From positions 1,693,501 through 1,757,500 of the forward strand of contig NZ_VCBX02000001.1 in assembly GCF_005938745.2 (NCBI RefSeq): a DNA stretch of 64,000 nucleotides. The letters are read 5' to 3'. The DNA comes from Rhodococcus sp. KBS0724 (GTDB taxonomy: Bacteria > Actinomycetota > Actinomycetes > Mycobacteriales > Mycobacteriaceae). Shown here piece after piece: positions 27,316-36,827 of this stretch. The first letter of the stretch is position 1; every line of letters starts with the position of its first letter. The notes under the pieces are model-generated. The model did no database searches, had not been told where the DNA came from, and saw only the letters and a list, made by a program, of their open reading frames with translations. The position numbers were made by a program, and so were the translations under genes.

Positions 27316-30290
27316 GGCTTCATACGCTCGAAATCACGGCCTTCGGTCCGTTCGCCGACACCGTCAAGGTGGACTTCGACAGGTTGGGGGCCGACGGCCT
27401 TTTCCTGCTGCACGGCGATACCGGCGCGGGAAAGACTACCGTCCTCGACGCCGTTGCCTTTGCGTTGTACGGCAGAGTGCCGGGTGCTCGAAACGAGGGT
27501 AAGCGGTTGCTGTCCGATCACGCTCCGGTTGGTTCGGTACCGCAGGTGACCCTCGAAGCCACCATCAGTGGTCGACGCCTCAAACTTGTTCGCAGTCCGG
27601 AGTTTTCCCGTCCGAAAAAACGTGGATCCGGTTCGATCGTCGAGAATGCCAAGGCGACCCTGACGTGGCTCGACGGCCGCGGCGAGAACCTCTCACGCAT
27701 CCCGGACATCGGTGACGAGATCAACCGTCTGATGGGGATGAGCGCCGATCAGTTCTTCCAGGTTGTCCTGCTACCGCAGGGGGAGTTCGCCAAGTTCCTG
27801 CGAGCCGAGAACGATGAACGCGGAAAGTTGCTCGAGCGACTCTTCGACACCAAGAAGTTCGTGTCGGTGGAGGCGTGGTTCGACGAGAAGAAAAAAGCCA
27901 GTACCAGTGCTCTCGCGGACAGGGAGCAGGCTGTGCAGGTTTTACTTGCACGGGTCGAGACTGCGGCGGGTTTGGAAGTGGGAGCGGAAGCGCATCCGCT
28001 CGAATGGTCGCGCAAGTTGCTCGCGGAGGCGCAAGACGGCCGCGATTTGGCAAACGGAGTGCTCGAGAAGTCCAAAGCTGCGGCAGCGGAGGCCCATCGA
28101 GTGCTCGGCGTTGCCGAGCGTACTGCGGATTTGGTGCGTCGCCGCGACCGTGCGCGCGCAGAGATCATTGCATTGGACGAGGGGTCGGCAGATCTGGCCC
28201 TCATTGCGGATGAGTTGGCTACAGCCGCACGGGCGCAACCTGTTTCGGTAATTTCGCAGGATTCGGACGCGGTGCAGCGCGTGGTGGCGTCGGCACTCGC
28301 GCTTGCCGAGAAGGCGGTGACGCAGTACTCGGCGCACGGTGGTCCCGACATCTTCGGCGGGGGAGTGTGGCCGCCGCGAGACGGTGAGCGCGACGCGGTC
28401 TTGGCTCAGGTCAGAGACTGGCGAGACGAGATCGTGCGACTGGATTCGGTGGCCGAGCAGGCACGGATCGCGGATTCGGCAGAGTCGGAGATCGGCACAC
28501 TGTCGGCGCGGCATGCCGCGATGGCCGCCCGCACCGAGGGCATCGCGCGTGAGCGTGCGCAGCTACCTGAGCAATTGAGCTCTGCCGCATCAGAACTCGC
28601 CGATGCGCAGCGCTGTGAGGCGTCGTTGCCGGGTCTTCGGACTGCTTACGCGGCAGCAGCAGACAGAGCTGCGGCAGCACACGAGATCGGCCGCGCGCGT
28701 GTGAAGGCCGAGGCGATGCGTGCCACAGTGCTCGATGCGCGCGACGTCCATCAGGCGGCTCGCGGGCGTTGGCTCGATCGGGTGCACACACGCATCGAGG
28801 GGATGGCCGCGGAGCTGGCGGGTTCTCTCAAACCGGGCGACGCGTGTCAGGTGTGTGGTTCGCCGGAGCATCCCGCTCCCGCACAGCCCGGAACCGACAC
28901 TGTGACTGAGGCTGACGTCGAGAAAGCCGCAGTTCGCGAACGCGCCGCAGAAGGTGCCTTGACGGTTGTTCTCGAGCAGGAGAGCGCCCTGGCGTTGGAG
29001 ATCGATCGATTGATCGCTCGCGGCGGCGACGGTGACGTCACAGAACTCGAAGTAGCGCGCGAACATGCGCAGTCGACTCTCGAGAGCGCGCAGTCGAAGG
29101 CCGACCAAGCAGCGAGTGTCGCGGCGCGGGTTGCGGAACTCAGTGGCCGAGACAACGCACTCGAGCAGGAGTCTGCAGCGTTGGCCACGGAAGCGGCCAC
29201 CGTCGTCGAGCGCATCTCAGCTCTGACGCTGCGAGCACGGGAAATTCGGGCCGCGATTGTCTCTGCGGCGGGGGAGGATTCGAGCATCTCGGCGAGGCGG
29301 GCCCGGTTCGAGACTTGGGCAACCGCGGCTACGACGGCGTCGGAAGCTCGCGACGACGCGGCCCGGGCACAAGCTCGAGCTGTCGAGTTGTCGACAAAGC
29401 TGGTTGATGCGGCACTCTCCGCTGGTTTCGAGTCGGCTCCGGCCGCGCTGGCAGCTGTTCGGACGCCGGCACGCATCGTAGCCATCGAGGCAGAGGTTTC
29501 GCGGGCACGTGATCGAGGAGTGGCTGCGCGTTCAGTTCTCGACGACCCGGATGTTGCTGCTACGGCTGATGTTGCGACTGTGGACGTGGAAGGACCTGGA
29601 CTTGCTGCGCGTGAATGCACAGCGGCCGTCAACGAGGCAGTTGCAGCGGCGTCGCTGGCGGAAAATCGGGTTGCGGACCTCGAACGCCTCAACGGCCAGC
29701 TCGAGAAAGCATACGAGGCAATTGCACCGCAGCGTGCGCGTCACGACGAGTTGGCGGCGCTGGCAGATGTGATCGCCGGCAAGGGGCAGAACAGCCGCAA
29801 GATGTCTTTGCGGTCGTATGTGTTGGCGTCTCGGCTCGAGGAAGTTGCACTGTCCGCGTCGGTTCGGTTGCGTCGAATGTCCGGTGGGCGATACGAATTC
29901 GTTCACAGTGACGAAGCCGGATCCCGTGGTCGGCGCGGTGGCCTCGGCCTCGACATCCGTGACGATTTCACCGGCGTCGTGCGGTCGGCAAAAACACTCT
30001 CGGGTGGTGAGTCCTTCCTGGCGTCATTGTCTTTGGCGTTGGGGCTTGCCGACGTTGTTGCCGCTGAATCCGGTGGTGTTGTGCTCGACACCATGTTCAT
30101 CGACGAGGGATTCGGAACCCTCGATGCCGACACCCTCGATTCGGTGATGGGTGTGCTCGACGAGCTTCGCGACGGTGGACGTGTTGTCGGGATAGTCAGT
30201 CACGTCGACGAAATGCGGCAGCGAATCCCGAGTCGCCTGCACGTCATTCGTGGACGTGCAGGCTCCTCGGTAGAAGTGATTGCGGGCTGA
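27312..30290 (+). CDS. sbcC: Exonuclease SbcC (Rad50-like SMC ATPase)
   Basis: 992-aa SMC-type ATPase partner of SbcD. The Walker A is GDTGAGKTT (35-43). Long Ala/Glu-rich coiled coils flank a zinc-hook Cys512-x-x-Cys515. The C-terminal ABC signature is SGGESFLASLSLALG, with Walker B FIDEGFGTLD. All parts of a working Rad50-like protein are present. The GTG start overlaps sbcD, giving a two-gene operon. Confidence 0.94.
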   Translation: MRLHTLEITAFGPFADTVKVDFDRLGADGLFLLHGDTGAGKTTVLDAVAFALYGRVPGARNEGKRLLSDHAPVGSVPQVTLEATISGRRLKLVRSPEFSRPKKRGSGSIVENAKATLTWLDGRGENLSRIPDIGDEINRLMGMSADQFFQVVLLPQGEFAKFLRAENDERGKLLERLFDTKKFVSVEAWFDEKKKASTSALADREQAVQVLLARVETAAGLEVGAEAHPLEWSRKLLAEAQDGRDLANGVLEKSKAAAAEAHRVLGVAERTADLVRRRDRARAEIIALDEGSADLALIADELATAARAQPVSVISQDSDAVQRVVASALALAEKAVTQYSAHGGPDIFGGGVWPPRDGERDAVLAQVRDWRDEIVRLDSVAEQARIADSAESEIGTLSARHAAMAARTEGIARERAQLPEQLSSAASELADAQRCEASLPGLRTAYAAAADRAAAAHEIGRARVKAEAMRATVLDARDVHQAARGRWLDRVHTRIEGMAAELAGSLKPGDACQVCGSPEHPAPAQPGTDTVTEADVEKAAVRERAAEGALTVVLEQESALALEIDRLIARGGDGDVTELEVAREHAQSTLESAQSKADQAASVAARVAELSGRDNALEQESAALATEAATVVERISALTLRAREIRAAIVSAAGEDSSISARRARFETWATAATTASEARDDAARAQARAVELSTKLVDAALSAGFESAPAALAAVRTPARIVAIEAEVSRARDRGVAARSVLDDPDVAATADVATVDVEGPGLAARECTAAVNEAVAAASLAENRVADLERLNGQLEKAYEAIAPQRARHDELAALADVIAGKGQNSRKMSLRSYVLASRLEEVALSASVRLRRMSGGRYEFVHSDEAGSRGRRGGLGLDIRDDFTGVVRSAKTLSGGESFLASLSLALGLADVVAAESGGVVLDTMFIDEGFGTLDADTLDSVMGVLDELRDGGRVVGIVSHVDEMRQRIPSRLHVIRGRAGSSVEVIAG

Positions 30291-31490
30291 TCAGGCCTTC
30301 TGGTCTTCGTCCGTGGTGGCCGCGTCGTTCTCGGATTGTTCGACCAGGTCGGAGGCGTTGCCCTTCGGCATAGGTTCGTTGTCCGTTGCGCGTTCGTCGA
30401 TCTGCTCGCCGATGTAGCGGATGACGACGGCGGCGACAGCGGCCACGGGAACTGCGAGGAAGGCGCCGACGATTCCGTAGAGGGAGCTACCCGCAGCGAC
30501 GGCAAGAAGCACGATAACCGCGTGGAGTTTCATCGACTTGCTTTGCAGGACAGGTTGAAGGACGTTTCCTTCGATCTGCTGCACCAGCAGGATGATGATC
30601 AACACGATGATCGCCGTGGTCAAGCCGTTGGCTACCAACGCAACCAGCACTGCAAGGGCGCCGGCAACAAATGCGCCCACAATCGGAATGAAGCCGCCGA
30701 TGAATGTCAGAATCGCGAGCACCGGTGCCAGGGGGACGCCGAGGATCAGCAGTCCGGCGCCGATGAACACTGCGTCGATCAGACTCACCAGAGCCTGGGT
30801 GCGGATGAATCCGCCGAGGGTGTCCCACATACGCGTCAGAACTTCTTCGAGGTGCCTGCCGGCCTTTCCGCCGCCCACTGCGTGGAGCCACGGGATGAAG
30901 CGCGGGCCGTCCTTGATGAAGAAGAACGACAGAACCAGAACGAGGCCCAGCGTGACCAGCAGGGAACCGGCGGTGCTCACACCACTGAAAACGCCTGAGG
31001 CGATAGCTGTTCCGCTCTCCTGGACCTTGGCGACAACTGAATGGATAGCATTGTCGATCTGATCATCCTGGAGGTTGAGCGGTGGTCCTTGCATCCAGTC
31101 CTGGACCTGGTTGATGCCCTCGGTTGTTTTGTTTGCCAGTTCGGGGGCTTGCCCGACGACGGACGGGATGATGCCCGCGATCACGCCGGCCAGCACACCG
31201 ATCGACAGCACCAAGGTGATGGCTGCTGCCGCTGCCGGCGGCAGTCCTCGTTTGACCATTTCGCGGGTGGGCGGCCACATGACAGTCGCGAGGACGATCG
31301 CCAGGGCAACGGGCAGCACGATTACCCACAACTTTTCGACGAGCCAACCAAATATCAGTGCGCCGATCGAAATGGATGCCAGCACCAACGACCACTTGGC
31401 GAGCCACATGCCGCCCTGTCCGATGATCTCGCCGCGGTCGCGTTTACGCGTGGGAGTCGGCCCAGTTACCTCGTTGCCTTGCTCGCTCAC
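30291..31490 (-). CDS. AI-2E family (PerM-like) transporter
   Basis: 399-aa membrane protein with about eight helices and the family's central gap region. C-terminal blocks such as IGGFIPIVGAFVAGALAVLVAL (quoted as IGGFIPIVGAF and VAGALAVLVAL) and QQIEGNVLQPVL are present. Family members export small molecules or ions; AI-2 export itself is not implied. The GTG at 31490 has an AGGAC site about 5 nt upstream. An in-frame start at 31808 would add an unrelated N-terminus. Confidence 0.87.
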   Translation of the reverse strand: MSEQGNEVTGPTPTRKRDRGEIIGQGGMWLAKWSLVLASISIGALIFGWLVEKLWVIVLPVALAIVLATVMWPPTREMVKRGLPPAAAAAITLVLSIGVLAGVIAGIIPSVVGQAPELANKTTEGINQVQDWMQGPPLNLQDDQIDNAIHSVVAKVQESGTAIASGVFSGVSTAGSLLVTLGLVLVLSFFFIKDGPRFIPWLHAVGGGKAGRHLEEVLTRMWDTLGGFIRTQALVSLIDAVFIGAGLLILGVPLAPVLAILTFIGGFIPIVGAFVAGALAVLVALVANGLTTAIIVLIIILLVQQIEGNVLQPVLQSKSMKLHAVIVLLAVAAGSSLYGIVGAFLAVPVAAVAAVVIRYIGEQIDERATDNEPMPKGNASDLVEQSENDAATTDEDQKA

Positions 31491-31634
31491 TGATCGTCCT
31501 TTCGGTCGGCGTGGGACTACTCCCCGCCGATGTATTTGACGTGATCTCGCTTGCCTGATCGTATCGCTGTCCGAATTACTGCAGTCCACAGGACGTTGAC
31601 CGGTGATCGGTATTCGGTGGTCGGGGTGCGCGAC

Positions 31635-31640
31635 TACCAT
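31635..31640 (+). promoter_or_regulatory. Candidate leaderless -10 hexamer (TACCAT) for the small lipoprotein gene
   Basis: TACCAT ends 7 nt before the ATG at 31648 with no ribosome site between. Confidence 0.4.
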
Positions 31641-31647
31641 TTCCGTT

Positions 31648-32052
31648 ATGAAAATTGCAGCAGCAGTTGTGGCAGCAACAATCGTCGTTCTGGGTCTCAC
31701 CGCGTGCAGCGAGGAGCAGACGAACGATGCACAGGACAAGGTGAACAGCGCGATCACCAGTGGACAGCAGGCTTTGGAGACCGCAAAAGAGTCAGCGGGA
31801 AATGCCATCGATCAGGGGAAAACTGCTCTGTTCGTGGCGACGTTCCGTGGTGCGTACGCGCCGTTGGCGGCTGATCGTGATGATGCGGACATCGAGAAGA
31901 TCCTGACGACAACGTGTGATGAAGTCGCGAAGGGCACCGACGAGGCAGCGGTGAAGGCGGAGATCATCACTCTGGCGGAGAACAACGGAACTGTTCCGAC
32001 TCAGGAGCAGGCCGGCCACATTTACTCTCTGGCCAAGGCCGCCTGCCCCTGA
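31648..32052 (+). CDS. Small lipoprotein of unknown function
   Basis: 134-aa exported protein. The signal sequence ends in a lipobox GLTAC (Cys20). An acidic, Ala/Thr-rich helical region (about 21-60) is followed by a compact domain with two further cysteines (in TTTCDEV and AKAACP) that could pair. No family is recognised. It lies convergent to ybdD/cstA with little space between. Confidence 0.72.
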   Translation: MKIAAAVVAATIVVLGLTACSEEQTNDAQDKVNSAITSGQQALETAKESAGNAIDQGKTALFVATFRGAYAPLAADRDDADIEKILTTTCDEVAKGTDEAAVKAEIITLAENNGTVPTQEQAGHIYSLAKAACP

Positions 32053-32059
32053 TCGTGAG

Positions 32060-32254
32060 TCAGCAGCAGCGGGCACCCGGATTGTTGTCCGCTGCTGCGT
32101 GACGGCGACGCCAGAACTCTCGTTCGCTCAAGAGCGGCGCATCGCTGTGGTTCCGCCGGGTGTGCTCGACGTATCGGGCGTAGTCCAGATCGCCCATCAC
32201 CGAGCGGATCCACCACAGGATGCCGCGCAATGTTGTTCCGACTCGAGCGGTCAT
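32060..32254 (-). CDS. ybdD: YbdD/YjiX family small protein
   Basis: 64-aa cytoplasmic protein with the family core GDLDYARYVEH and a C-terminal FWRRRH-type segment. Genes of this family sit directly after CstA/BtsT peptide or pyruvate transporters and are thought to assist them. Here it begins 2 nt after the cstA stop, so the two form an operon. Confidence 0.9.
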   Translation of the reverse strand: MTARVGTTLRGILWWIRSVMGDLDYARYVEHTRRNHSDAPLLSEREFWRRRHAAADNNPGARCC

Positions 32255-32256
32255 GG

Positions 32257-34539
32257 TCAGTGCCCACCTGCATGCGCGGCGCCAGGTGCGCGGACCTTAC
32301 CGGCCTTGATGAGCTCATCCCATTCCTTCTGAACTTCCTTCTCGGCCGGTGTGGGGATGAAGCTCGCGGGACCGAAGATCTTCGACGGTTCCTCGGGGGA
32401 TTCGGTAGTGGGTAGGCCCCCGACCCTGATTGCCTTGATGCACACGATGATTCCGGCAATCACCACGACGATGACAAGCGACGCGAAGATGATCGACAAC
32501 GTGCCCTGAATGAACGTATTGCGAATAACGGCATCGATTGCTTCCGGTGTCTTGGCGGAGCCGTGGGACGTCTCGCCGGCGGCTTTGGCGTCCTTGAACA
32601 CGTTGTGCTGAGCCCAGTATCCGATAGCCGGATTGTCGGAGAAGATCTTCTGCCACGACGCTGTCATGGTGACGATCAAGTCCCACACCAACGGAACTCC
32701 GGGGATCCAGGCCCACTTGAACAGTCCCTTTTTCATCACGATCGTCATGACCACTGTCAGCGCGATGGCCGCGAGCAGCTGATTGGCGATGCCGAACAAG
32801 GGGAAGAGCGTGTTGATGCCGCCGAGGGGATCGGTGACACCCATCAGCAGGATTGCGCCCCAGGCCGCAACAACGATCAGCGAGCACAGCCACGCGCCGA
32901 TACGCCACGACGGGTCCTTGAACTTCTTTGCAGGACCGCCGAAATTGCCCAGCGAATCCGACAGCATGAACCGCGCAACGCGGGTGCCGGCGTCGATGGT
33001 CGTGAGGATGAAGAGCGCTTCGAACATGATCGCGAAGTGATACCAGAACGATTTCAGTGAGTCGCCGCCAAAAACGTCGCTGAGGACTTCGGACATGCCG
33101 AACGCCAGCGTCGGAGCGCCGCCCGTTCGCGAGATGATCGATTCCTCTCCGACGGCCTCAGCTGCCTGGGACAGGACGTCGGGGGAGATCGGAGCGATGC
33201 CGAGGGGCAGGTTGTTGACGTATTCTGCTGCGGTTTCCGGTGTTCCACCGGTCAGTGCGGCGGGAGCGTTGAGTGCGAAGTACAGGTGCTGATCGAGGAT
33301 GCAGGCGGTGACCAGGGCCATGATGGCGACAAACGATTCGGTCAGCATGCCGCCGTACCCGATCATCCTGGTCTGGCTTTCCTTTTCGAGGAGCTTCGGT
33401 GTTGTTCCCGACGCGATCAGTGCGTGGAACCCCGAGAGTGCGCCGCAGGCGATGGTGATGAACAGGAACGGGAACAGAGTGCCGGCAAAGGCAGGCCCCT
33501 CTCCGTTGGACGCGAACGGCGTTACCGCAGGCATGTTCAATACCGGTCGTGCAACGAGGATTCCGATGGCGAGCAAGGCAATTGTGCCGACCTTCATGAA
33601 TGTCGACAGGTAGTCGCGGGGCGCGAGCAGAAGCCACACGGGCAGGACCGAGGCGGCAAATCCGTACGCGATCATCAGCCACGCGATGGTGACCTTGGAG
33701 AGCGTGAACCAGTCTGCGCCCCAACCGGTGTCGGCGACCCAGCCGCCGGAAACGATGGCCAGCAGCAGCAGGACTACACCGATCAGCGAGACCTCGGAGA
33801 CCTTGCCGGGCCGAAGGTAACGCAGGTAGACGCCCATGAACAGTGCGATGGGGATGGTCATCGCGATAGAGAAGACGCCCCAAGGACTTTCGGCGAGTGC
33901 GTTGACCACCACGAGCCCGAGAACGGCGATGAGGATGATCATGATGACAAAGACGCCGATCAGCGCCGCGACGCCGCCGACGAGGCCAAGTTCTTCACGG
34001 GCCATCTGACCGAGACTGCGGCCGCGCCGTTTGGACGAGATCCACAGAACCAGGAAATCCTGTACTGCACCGGCAAAGACAACTCCGATGATGATCCACA
34101 AAGTGCCTGGCAGATATCCCATTTGCGCTGCCAGGACGGGGCCGACGAGTGGGCCGGCTCCGGCGATGGCGGCAAAGTGATGGCCGAAGAGAACCCGTCG
34201 ATCCGTCGGCATGTAATCGGCGCCGTTTTCCATGATCTCGGCGGGCGTAGCGACGTCGTCACGCGGCTTGACGAGTTTGCGTTCGATCAACCGCGCGTAG
34301 AACCGATAAGCGATCAGGTAGGTACAGATCGCGGCCAACACGAACCAGACGGCGCTGATGTGTTCATTTCGAACTATCGCAATCATGTACCAGGCGAGGC
34401 CGCCCACCAGTCCGATGACCAGGAAGACAAAGCGAGCCGTCGGCGAGATGGGGGTGCGGTCCACCACGCCGACGGGTGGCAGGTCAGGGTCTGTTCTCAG
34501 GTACTCGACATTCGGTTCCGGCGCCGTCGTCAGGCTCAT
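32257..34539 (-). CDS. cstA: Carbon starvation protein CstA family transporter
   Basis: 760-aa membrane protein with about 16-18 helices and the family's GAGPLVGPVLAAQMGYLPG block (quoted as GAGPLVGPVLA and AQMGYLPG). Relatives import peptides or pyruvate when carbon runs low. The ATG at 34539 starts the usual N-terminus; a frame to 34590 is possible but unlikely. A CRP/GlxR-like site is centred about 35 bp upstream of the start codon, matching known cAMP control of cstA in other bacteria. ybdD follows. Confidence 0.93.
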   Translation of the reverse strand: MSLTTAPEPNVEYLRTDPDLPPVGVVDRTPISPTARFVFLVIGLVGGLAWYMIAIVRNEHISAVWFVLAAICTYLIAYRFYARLIERKLVKPRDDVATPAEIMENGADYMPTDRRVLFGHHFAAIAGAGPLVGPVLAAQMGYLPGTLWIIIGVVFAGAVQDFLVLWISSKRRGRSLGQMAREELGLVGGVAALIGVFVIMIILIAVLGLVVVNALAESPWGVFSIAMTIPIALFMGVYLRYLRPGKVSEVSLIGVVLLLLAIVSGGWVADTGWGADWFTLSKVTIAWLMIAYGFAASVLPVWLLLAPRDYLSTFMKVGTIALLAIGILVARPVLNMPAVTPFASNGEGPAFAGTLFPFLFITIACGALSGFHALIASGTTPKLLEKESQTRMIGYGGMLTESFVAIMALVTACILDQHLYFALNAPAALTGGTPETAAEYVNNLPLGIAPISPDVLSQAAEAVGEESIISRTGGAPTLAFGMSEVLSDVFGGDSLKSFWYHFAIMFEALFILTTIDAGTRVARFMLSDSLGNFGGPAKKFKDPSWRIGAWLCSLIVVAAWGAILLMGVTDPLGGINTLFPLFGIANQLLAAIALTVVMTIVMKKGLFKWAWIPGVPLVWDLIVTMTASWQKIFSDNPAIGYWAQHNVFKDAKAAGETSHGSAKTPEAIDAVIRNTFIQGTLSIIFASLVIVVVIAGIIVCIKAIRVGGLPTTESPEEPSKIFGPASFIPTPAEKEVQKEWDELIKAGKVRAPGAAHAGGH

Positions 34540-34565
34540 CGTCGAACTCCGTCCACTAGTACAAA

Positions 34566-34581
34566 TGTGGCCGCCGTCACA
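34566..34581. promoter_or_regulatory. CRP/GlxR-like site upstream of cstA
   Basis: TGTGG-N6-TCACA differs from the CRP-family consensus TGTGA-N6-TCACA by one base. It lies 27-42 bp upstream of the cstA start codon. The role is inferred from the motif and from carbon-starvation genes elsewhere. Confidence 0.5.
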
Positions 34582-34641
34582 GCGGGCCATCTGTCACTGT
34601 AGGACTAGAAGTGTGAATCCGCGCGGCACCTGGCCGGTATT

Positions 34642-36243
34642 TCAGAATCGATGGGCGTCGGCGTCGATCCAGTCGGTGAGCCAGCTTTGTGGCGGGGAGT
34701 CGAGGAGTTCGCCAGGCATGAGCCAGTCGAACAGATCGGCATAGGTCCGCGTCGTGAGGCCGTCGATCCGGCGGTTGAGCATCGCCGGTTCCAGCTGATC
34801 GAAGGAGTCGATACCCATCGATGCGATCATCTGTTGCGCGCTTGCGACGGTTGCCTTCTGGAATCGATACACGCGTTCGCTCTTGTCGGGGATGTCGAGG
34901 GCGCGGGTGCGGGCCGGGTCTTGAGTCGCAACGCCGACGGGACAGCGGTTGGTGTGGCACATCTGGGCCTGAATACAGCCAACGGCAAACATCATGGCGC
35001 GGGCGGCCATCGTGAAATCGGCTCCCTGAATGATGCGTTTGACGATGTCGGAGCCGCTGGCAACCTTGCCGGACGCGCCGACCTTCACGAGACCCCGTAA
35101 TCCCGTCCCCACCAACGCATTGTGGACCAGCATCAATCCCTCGGTCAGCGGCATACCCATGTGGTCCTCGAACTCGACCGGACCTGCTCCGGTTCCGCCC
35201 TCGGAACCGTCGACGATGATGAAGTCGGGCGTGATGCCGCGCTCGATCATCGCCTTGCAGATGCCGAGGAACTCACGACGCGAGCCCACGCAGAGTTTCA
35301 GTCCGACCGGCTTGCCACCGGACAATGTCCGCAGAGTGTGAACGAAGTCGACCAGTTCGACGGGGGTGCTGAATGTGGTGTGCGCAGGCGGCGATATGAC
35401 GGTCCGGCCGACGGGAACGCCTCGGGTGTCGGCGATTTCGGGGGTGACCTTGACCCCGGGAAGTACCCCACCCAATCCGGGCTTGGCGCCTTGCGAGAGT
35501 TTGATCGAAATAGCTTTCACCTGGTCCAAGGTTGCGCGTTCGGCAAAGCGTTCCGGATCGAATTGCCCGTCCTCGGTTCGGCATCCGAAGTAGCCGGACG
35601 CGATTTCCCAGATCAGGTCGCCACCGTGTTTGCGGTGATACGGACTGATGGCACCTTCTCCGGTGTCATGGGCAAAACCGCCCTTCGCGGCGTCCGCGTT
35701 GAGCGCCTCGATTGCGTTGGCGGACAACGATCCGAAGCTCATCGCGGACACGTTCAGAAGAGCGATGTCGTACGGTTTGGTGCAATCGCGTCCGCCGAGG
35801 CGAACTCGCGGAACAGTGTCGGGGGCGGTGCGGGCCCGGATCGAATGTGTCATGAACTCGTAGCCGATCGCATTGACATCGCGCTCGGTTCCGAAAGGTT
35901 CCTCGGCCAGCGTTCCCTTTGCGCGCTCGTACACCAGATCGCGTGTCTCCCGATCGAATGGCGTTCCATCGGTGGATGATTCGACGAAGTACTGCTGAAT
36001 CTCCGGTCGGATTTTCTCGAGCAGGAATCGTGCGTGGCCGATAATCGGGTAGTTACGCAGAATGCTGTGCCGCCGCTGAGTCAGATCGTAGGTACCCACC
36101 GCAGCCAGTGCGAGTGCGACAACCGCGATCACCCACCATCCCGGCGAGACGACGCTCGCGAGCGTCGCCGTTCCGAGTCCGACAATCCATATGGCGAGCA
36201 CAATCAGCATCCGAGTCACTTCGAGAGCGTAGGCGCTCACCAC
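34642..36243 (-). CDS. FMN-binding glutamate synthase family protein
   Basis: 533-aa protein with two N-terminal membrane helices (about 12-45), followed by a GltS-like FMN/Fe-S barrel. It shows AMSFGSLSANAIEALN, IKLSQGAKPGLGG, DGSEGGTGAGP and CxxxxCP cysteines in CHTNRCPVGVATQDP. It lacks the amidotransferase domain of true glutamate synthase. The reaction is unknown; relatives are membrane-attached and widespread. GTG codons at 36243 and 36240 and an ATG at 36210 are alternative starts. Confidence 0.85.
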   Translation of the reverse strand: MVSAYALEVTRMLIVLAIWIVGLGTATLASVVSPGWWVIAVVALALAAVGTYDLTQRRHSILRNYPIIGHARFLLEKIRPEIQQYFVESSTDGTPFDRETRDLVYERAKGTLAEEPFGTERDVNAIGYEFMTHSIRARTAPDTVPRVRLGGRDCTKPYDIALLNVSAMSFGSLSANAIEALNADAAKGGFAHDTGEGAISPYHRKHGGDLIWEIASGYFGCRTEDGQFDPERFAERATLDQVKAISIKLSQGAKPGLGGVLPGVKVTPEIADTRGVPVGRTVISPPAHTTFSTPVELVDFVHTLRTLSGGKPVGLKLCVGSRREFLGICKAMIERGITPDFIIVDGSEGGTGAGPVEFEDHMGMPLTEGLMLVHNALVGTGLRGLVKVGASGKVASGSDIVKRIIQGADFTMAARAMMFAVGCIQAQMCHTNRCPVGVATQDPARTRALDIPDKSERVYRFQKATVASAQQMIASMGIDSFDQLEPAMLNRRIDGLTTRTYADLFDWLMPGELLDSPPQSWLTDWIDADAHRF

Positions 36244-36310
36244 GACACAGCGACGCGCGCTTCCATTAGGTTCTGCGGTAGAGAACCGAAACCGAATCTT
36301 TGGGGGATTG

Positions 36311-36757
36311 ATGACCGAACCGCAGGAACCGAAACCGACCTACGGCGAGATACCGAGCTACGACCAATCAGCCGCCGCCGCCGGCCAGCAGTATCAGCAG
36401 TATCCGACCGAGCAGTACCCGACGGGCCAGCAGTACGGCGCGCCGCAGCAATATGCAGCCCCGCAGACCTACGCGCAGCCGCAATACGGTCCGCCCAAGT
36501 CCAATGCAGGCTGGGCCGTCGCGTCGATCATCTTCTTCTGGCCGGTCGCGTTTGCCGCGTTCAACCACCTGCACGACATCTATCCCAAGTGGGCGATGGG
36601 CGATCACCAGGGCGCTCAGTACGCGTCGGAGCGGGTGAAGAAGCTCGGGCAGATCGCGCTCTTGATCGCTGTCATCGGATGGGTTCTGCTCATCGCGTTC
36701 TACGTCATCTTCCTGGTCGCGATCGTGGCGTCCGTCGACAGCTACAACTACAACTGA
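36311..36757 (+). CDS. CD225/dispanin family membrane protein
   Basis: 148-aa protein. The N-terminal half is rich in Gln, Tyr and Pro (repeats such as QQYPTEQYPTGQQYG) and likely disordered. The C-terminal half has two membrane helices with the CD225 pattern SNAGWAVASIIFFWPVAF and a cytoplasmic loop holding YASERVKKLGQIAL. Bacterial dispanins are of unknown function. The ATG at 36311 has a GGGGG site 6 nt upstream. Confidence 0.85.
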   Translation: MTEPQEPKPTYGEIPSYDQSAAAAGQQYQQYPTEQYPTGQQYGAPQQYAAPQTYAQPQYGPPKSNAGWAVASIIFFWPVAFAAFNHLHDIYPKWAMGDHQGAQYASERVKKLGQIALLIAVIGWVLLIAFYVIFLVAIVASVDSYNYN

Positions 36758-36763
36758 TCACCT

Positions 36764-36805
36764 GCGGCGACGTGACGGTGGGGCGAGTACCCGTCACGTC
36801 GCCGC
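36764..36805. terminator. Hairpin between dispanin gene and ychF
   Basis: Perfect 15-bp arms (GCGGCGACGTGACGG and complement) with a 12-nt loop, starting just after the dispanin stop. There is no U-run. Confidence 0.6.
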
Positions 36806-36827
36806 GAGGCCGTAGAATCCACAGACC

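Noticed and set aside
33286..34602. A 438-codon plus-strand frame across cstA
   Set aside because: An antisense shadow of a well-recognised gene, with low-complexity His/Asp/Gly-rich sequence and no ribosome site.
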